In this document: one piece after another, positions 61,501 through 64,000 of the stretch | Layout: every line of letters starts with the position of its first letter | How positions within the stretch are numbered: position 1 is the stretch's first letter | Source of the DNA: Daphnia pulex | Taxonomy: Eukaryota; Arthropoda; Branchiopoda; Diplostraca; Daphniidae | Reading direction: 5' to 3' | DNA length: 64,000 nt | NCBI RefSeq assembly: GCF_021134715.1 | Contig: NC_060017.1 | Coordinates: 5,952,001 to 6,016,000 of the forward strand | Made by a program: the position numbers and the translations under genes | Notes under the pieces: model-generated | Databases searched by the model: none | What the model saw: the letters and a program-made list of their open reading frames with translations, nothing else | Told to the model about the DNA's origin: nothing

Positions 61501-64000
61501 GTATGTACCCACTACGACTACACAGCATGATTCTATACATCACTTTTGACTGGACACATACACAGCAGCTTCTGTCGGCGCATATATAGAAGAGAAATGT
61601 ATCTAGGCCAGTGTCCGGCAACGGTCTATAGTTTAAGTGGCCCATATAGACACGTGTGGTGGTGTCGTTTGATATTTTTCACGTTGGATTACAAATCCCA
61701 TCAGTGGCGGGTCCACACGTACACGTACACACTCGCCGCGCTCTTCTTTGTCCCTCACATCAATTTCAGACGACGCCTCGAATGGACCCGACGAACTCGA
61801 CGACCCTCTCAGACTCGGGTCCTTTTTCGGGTCTAAAAGCCTCTTCAGCCACACTCTCGTGCAGCTGATCGATCGCCGAGATGACCAGCAAGACCCCGGA
61901 ACGGACTAATCCCTTCACACAGGCCACACGGCCGTCTCTGTCTCTACTTGCAAATGGCCGGAAGGGAAAAAGAACGCGGGCAATTTGAATCGAAAAACAA
62001 AACAAGCCTTTAACAACGACCAATCATGTGTATCCACTCAACTCAGCTGCATTATAGTTAAGAACCCTTGATAGGTTTTAGACATAGACACATTTCTCCA
62101 GGCTAATATTAGACATGGAGGGAAAAAGTCAACGCTAATGAGAATCAAAGATAATCAACCCGATCATAGACTTCGCGTGAACTGCGACAATGACGTCAAT
62201 GTCAAACGAAATGCTTTTTATTTTGTTTGAGAACGAAAAAATGAGTTTGGCGTGATATTTTTCGTGATTGACGAAAAGGTCACGTTAGACCATCACGCAA
62301 GTTTAAAATTCAAAACGCTCATATGATACTTATATAATACAGCCGACGCGAGAATGAAATTGTTACGTCTGTCGCCAACGCTACGGAGAAAAGCGCTCGT
62401 ATTTTTCATTCCTGTTGCCCAATTTCTTCGATTTTCTTTTTTCGTCACAAACTTTCATATTACTTTTGAGTCGTCTCGCCTATATTGTTTCTACAGTTTT
62501 TTTTTTTCCTTTTTTATGATGCCAACAGGTATCTAATCAATTTTGATCGTTTCCCTGGAATTGTTCCGATCTTTTTTATTTTTATTTTTTGATTCCGGGA
62601 GAAGAAGGAAAAAAATAAGACGAAAGATTATTCGTCTAAAAGTTATCGACGCGTAATACATCTGAATCGCTCGGTGATGATTCCGGGTGTCTGGCTGGAA
62701 TTCGGCGTCGATATCGGAAGAAATATGAAATTTATGTATACAGCGATCGGAACTGCTGCAGCGCAGCAGGAGTAGAGAGAGAAAAACAAAAAAAAGTAAT
62801 CAAAATGAATGAAAAGTTTCCAACTGCCTCCGCGGATGCAGGATAGAACCAAAAGAGAAAAAAACGGGCCAGACATTGTGGAGGAAGAAGGAAAAATCGA
62901 TGGGCCGCGGGGCGTGGGCAACCGGGAATCCGGGAGTATAGTACCGGCATATATCCTCTCCGGCTGATGACGGCCCATTCTTCGTTGTTGTCGAACAGCC
63001 AAAAAAAAAAAGAAAAATCAAAATGGGAGGAGAGACTTTTTTATTATTGGAAGTTTCATCGGAAGCGCACAACTTTTTTCTCAAACGGAAATGGGAGCCC
63101 ATGATGATGGATGAAGTGAATCGAATAGGAACTGAGACTGCGAGTGGGGTGGAAAGAAGAAATAAATAACAACAACAAAAACCAAATGACAAATGAAGTG
63201 CGCATCTTTTCGGGCTGTGTGTGCTGTGCTGGCACGGGGAGAAGAAAAAAGAAGAAGGGAAGAGATCCTAGATAATGTCGGCGAGAAAGAGGAAGTCGAT
63301 GAATAATAAGAACGATCGTTTCCGGTACCTGTCACACCTAGTCGCATTGGCAGTTTGGACCGAAACAAGTTGAAAGTTAAACCGTCCGAGTCCATTGAAG
63401 AGAAGCTGATAATGTTATAAGAAACAGCAGAATTTCTAGATGGGAAAACGTCAGCACCATCTATCTGATAATGCTGGAGGGGGGCAGCTGGAATCGATTT
63501 TCGCCCTTGTGTCATTTGAGCCAGAAAATCAGCCAAGCGGGGCAATATAATTTCATCCATCCAACAGCATTACGCAGGTCCCGCGCTCTCACCAACTTCC
63601 TCCTTTTTGCCCACACCATTTCCTATATTTCTTCTTTCATTTATTTCCATCTCTCTTCTTGATCGTCATCATCATCATCATCATCGAGGGCGTGTCTATG
63701 ATTCTCTTCTTTTTTATTCGTCAACTCGATTTTTCTTTTTCCCCCTTTCGGATCGGGTGTGTGTGTTTCTTCCCCCGCACACACACACACACCCCGACGC
63801 CCATCGGAACTTTGGTCGGCGTCGGTCGGCTTGGCTATGACGTCGCCATCTCGGAGGATAACTTTCAACAGTATGCGCGGAGCTGGGCAGACAGAGAAAT
63901 GAAGGTATACAGCACATATACACACAGGATCGATGATCCGATTGTGCTGTTTTATTGATTTCGCCCAGCCAAAGGAAGGAAGGAAGAAAAGAAGAGGAGA
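61501..64000. other. Probable RGS gene intron to window end
   Basis: No exon encoding the second half of the RGS domain is seen. A minor open block at about 63841-63903 ends in AAG/GTATAC but has no family resemblance. CA/GT and CAT/ATG simple repeats occur at 63663-63685 and 63778-63792. From 62.6 kb the sequence is rich in A runs and T runs. Confidence 0.45.

Noticed and set aside
63841-63903. Open block ending in AAG/GTATAC as a possible next RGS exon
   Set aside because: Its translation does not match the expected second half of the RGS domain.

Overview
The window is arthropod nuclear DNA, most likely from a branchiopod crustacean such as Daphnia. Genes are compact and split by many introns of about 60-120 bp. 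They include an Exuperantia-family gene (an arthropod family), a PLC-beta of the PLCB1/Plc21C type, a p53 and a single tRNA gene. The taxon call is inference. No rRNA, CRISPR array, retroelement or viral element was recognised. I rebuilt exons by hand from splice signals, reading-frame phase and remembered family sequences.

Left part (1-15.7 kb, gene dense): an SLC38A10-like amino-acid transporter (minus, runs off the left edge) and Pol III subunit RPC5/POLR3E (minus). Then on the plus strand come an intron-containing histone H2B, a complete p53, Pol III subunit RPC8/POLR3H, an intron-containing histone H1 and anoctamin-10. Two RNA polymerase III subunits thus lie within 4.2 kb of each other, either side of H2B and p53.

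Middle (15.7-42.3 kb): a gene-poor stretch holds a 514-bp foldback element and an unrecognised minus-strand split gene. PLC-beta follows (minus, 23 coding exons, about 1,222 aa). Next come EOGT (plus), a CIAO2A-like Fe-S assembly factor with no visible N-terminus (plus), an Exuperantia-like gene with a tandem duplication and frame problems (minus), and ERdj3/DNAJB11 (plus).

Right part (42.3-64 kb, gene poor): a tRNA-Leu(UAG), then what looks like one long gene for an RZ-type RGS protein. It has a probable 2.5-kb 5' UTR exon, an intron of about 11.3 kb rich in simple repeats, and coding exons between 58.0 and 61.5 kb. The second half of its RGS domain lies beyond the window.

Functional links are loose. 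PLC-beta acts downstream of Gq and the RGS protein turns G-alpha signalling down; EOGT and DNAJB11 both act in the ER lumen; POLR3E and POLR3H belong to one enzyme. I saw no operon-like arrangement. No clearly new biological system was found. The points most worth checking are the Exuperantia duplication with its 22-base homopolymer, the foldback element, a 36-bp perfect palindrome, the intron-bearing H2B and H1 genes, and the unidentified gene at 20-23 kb.
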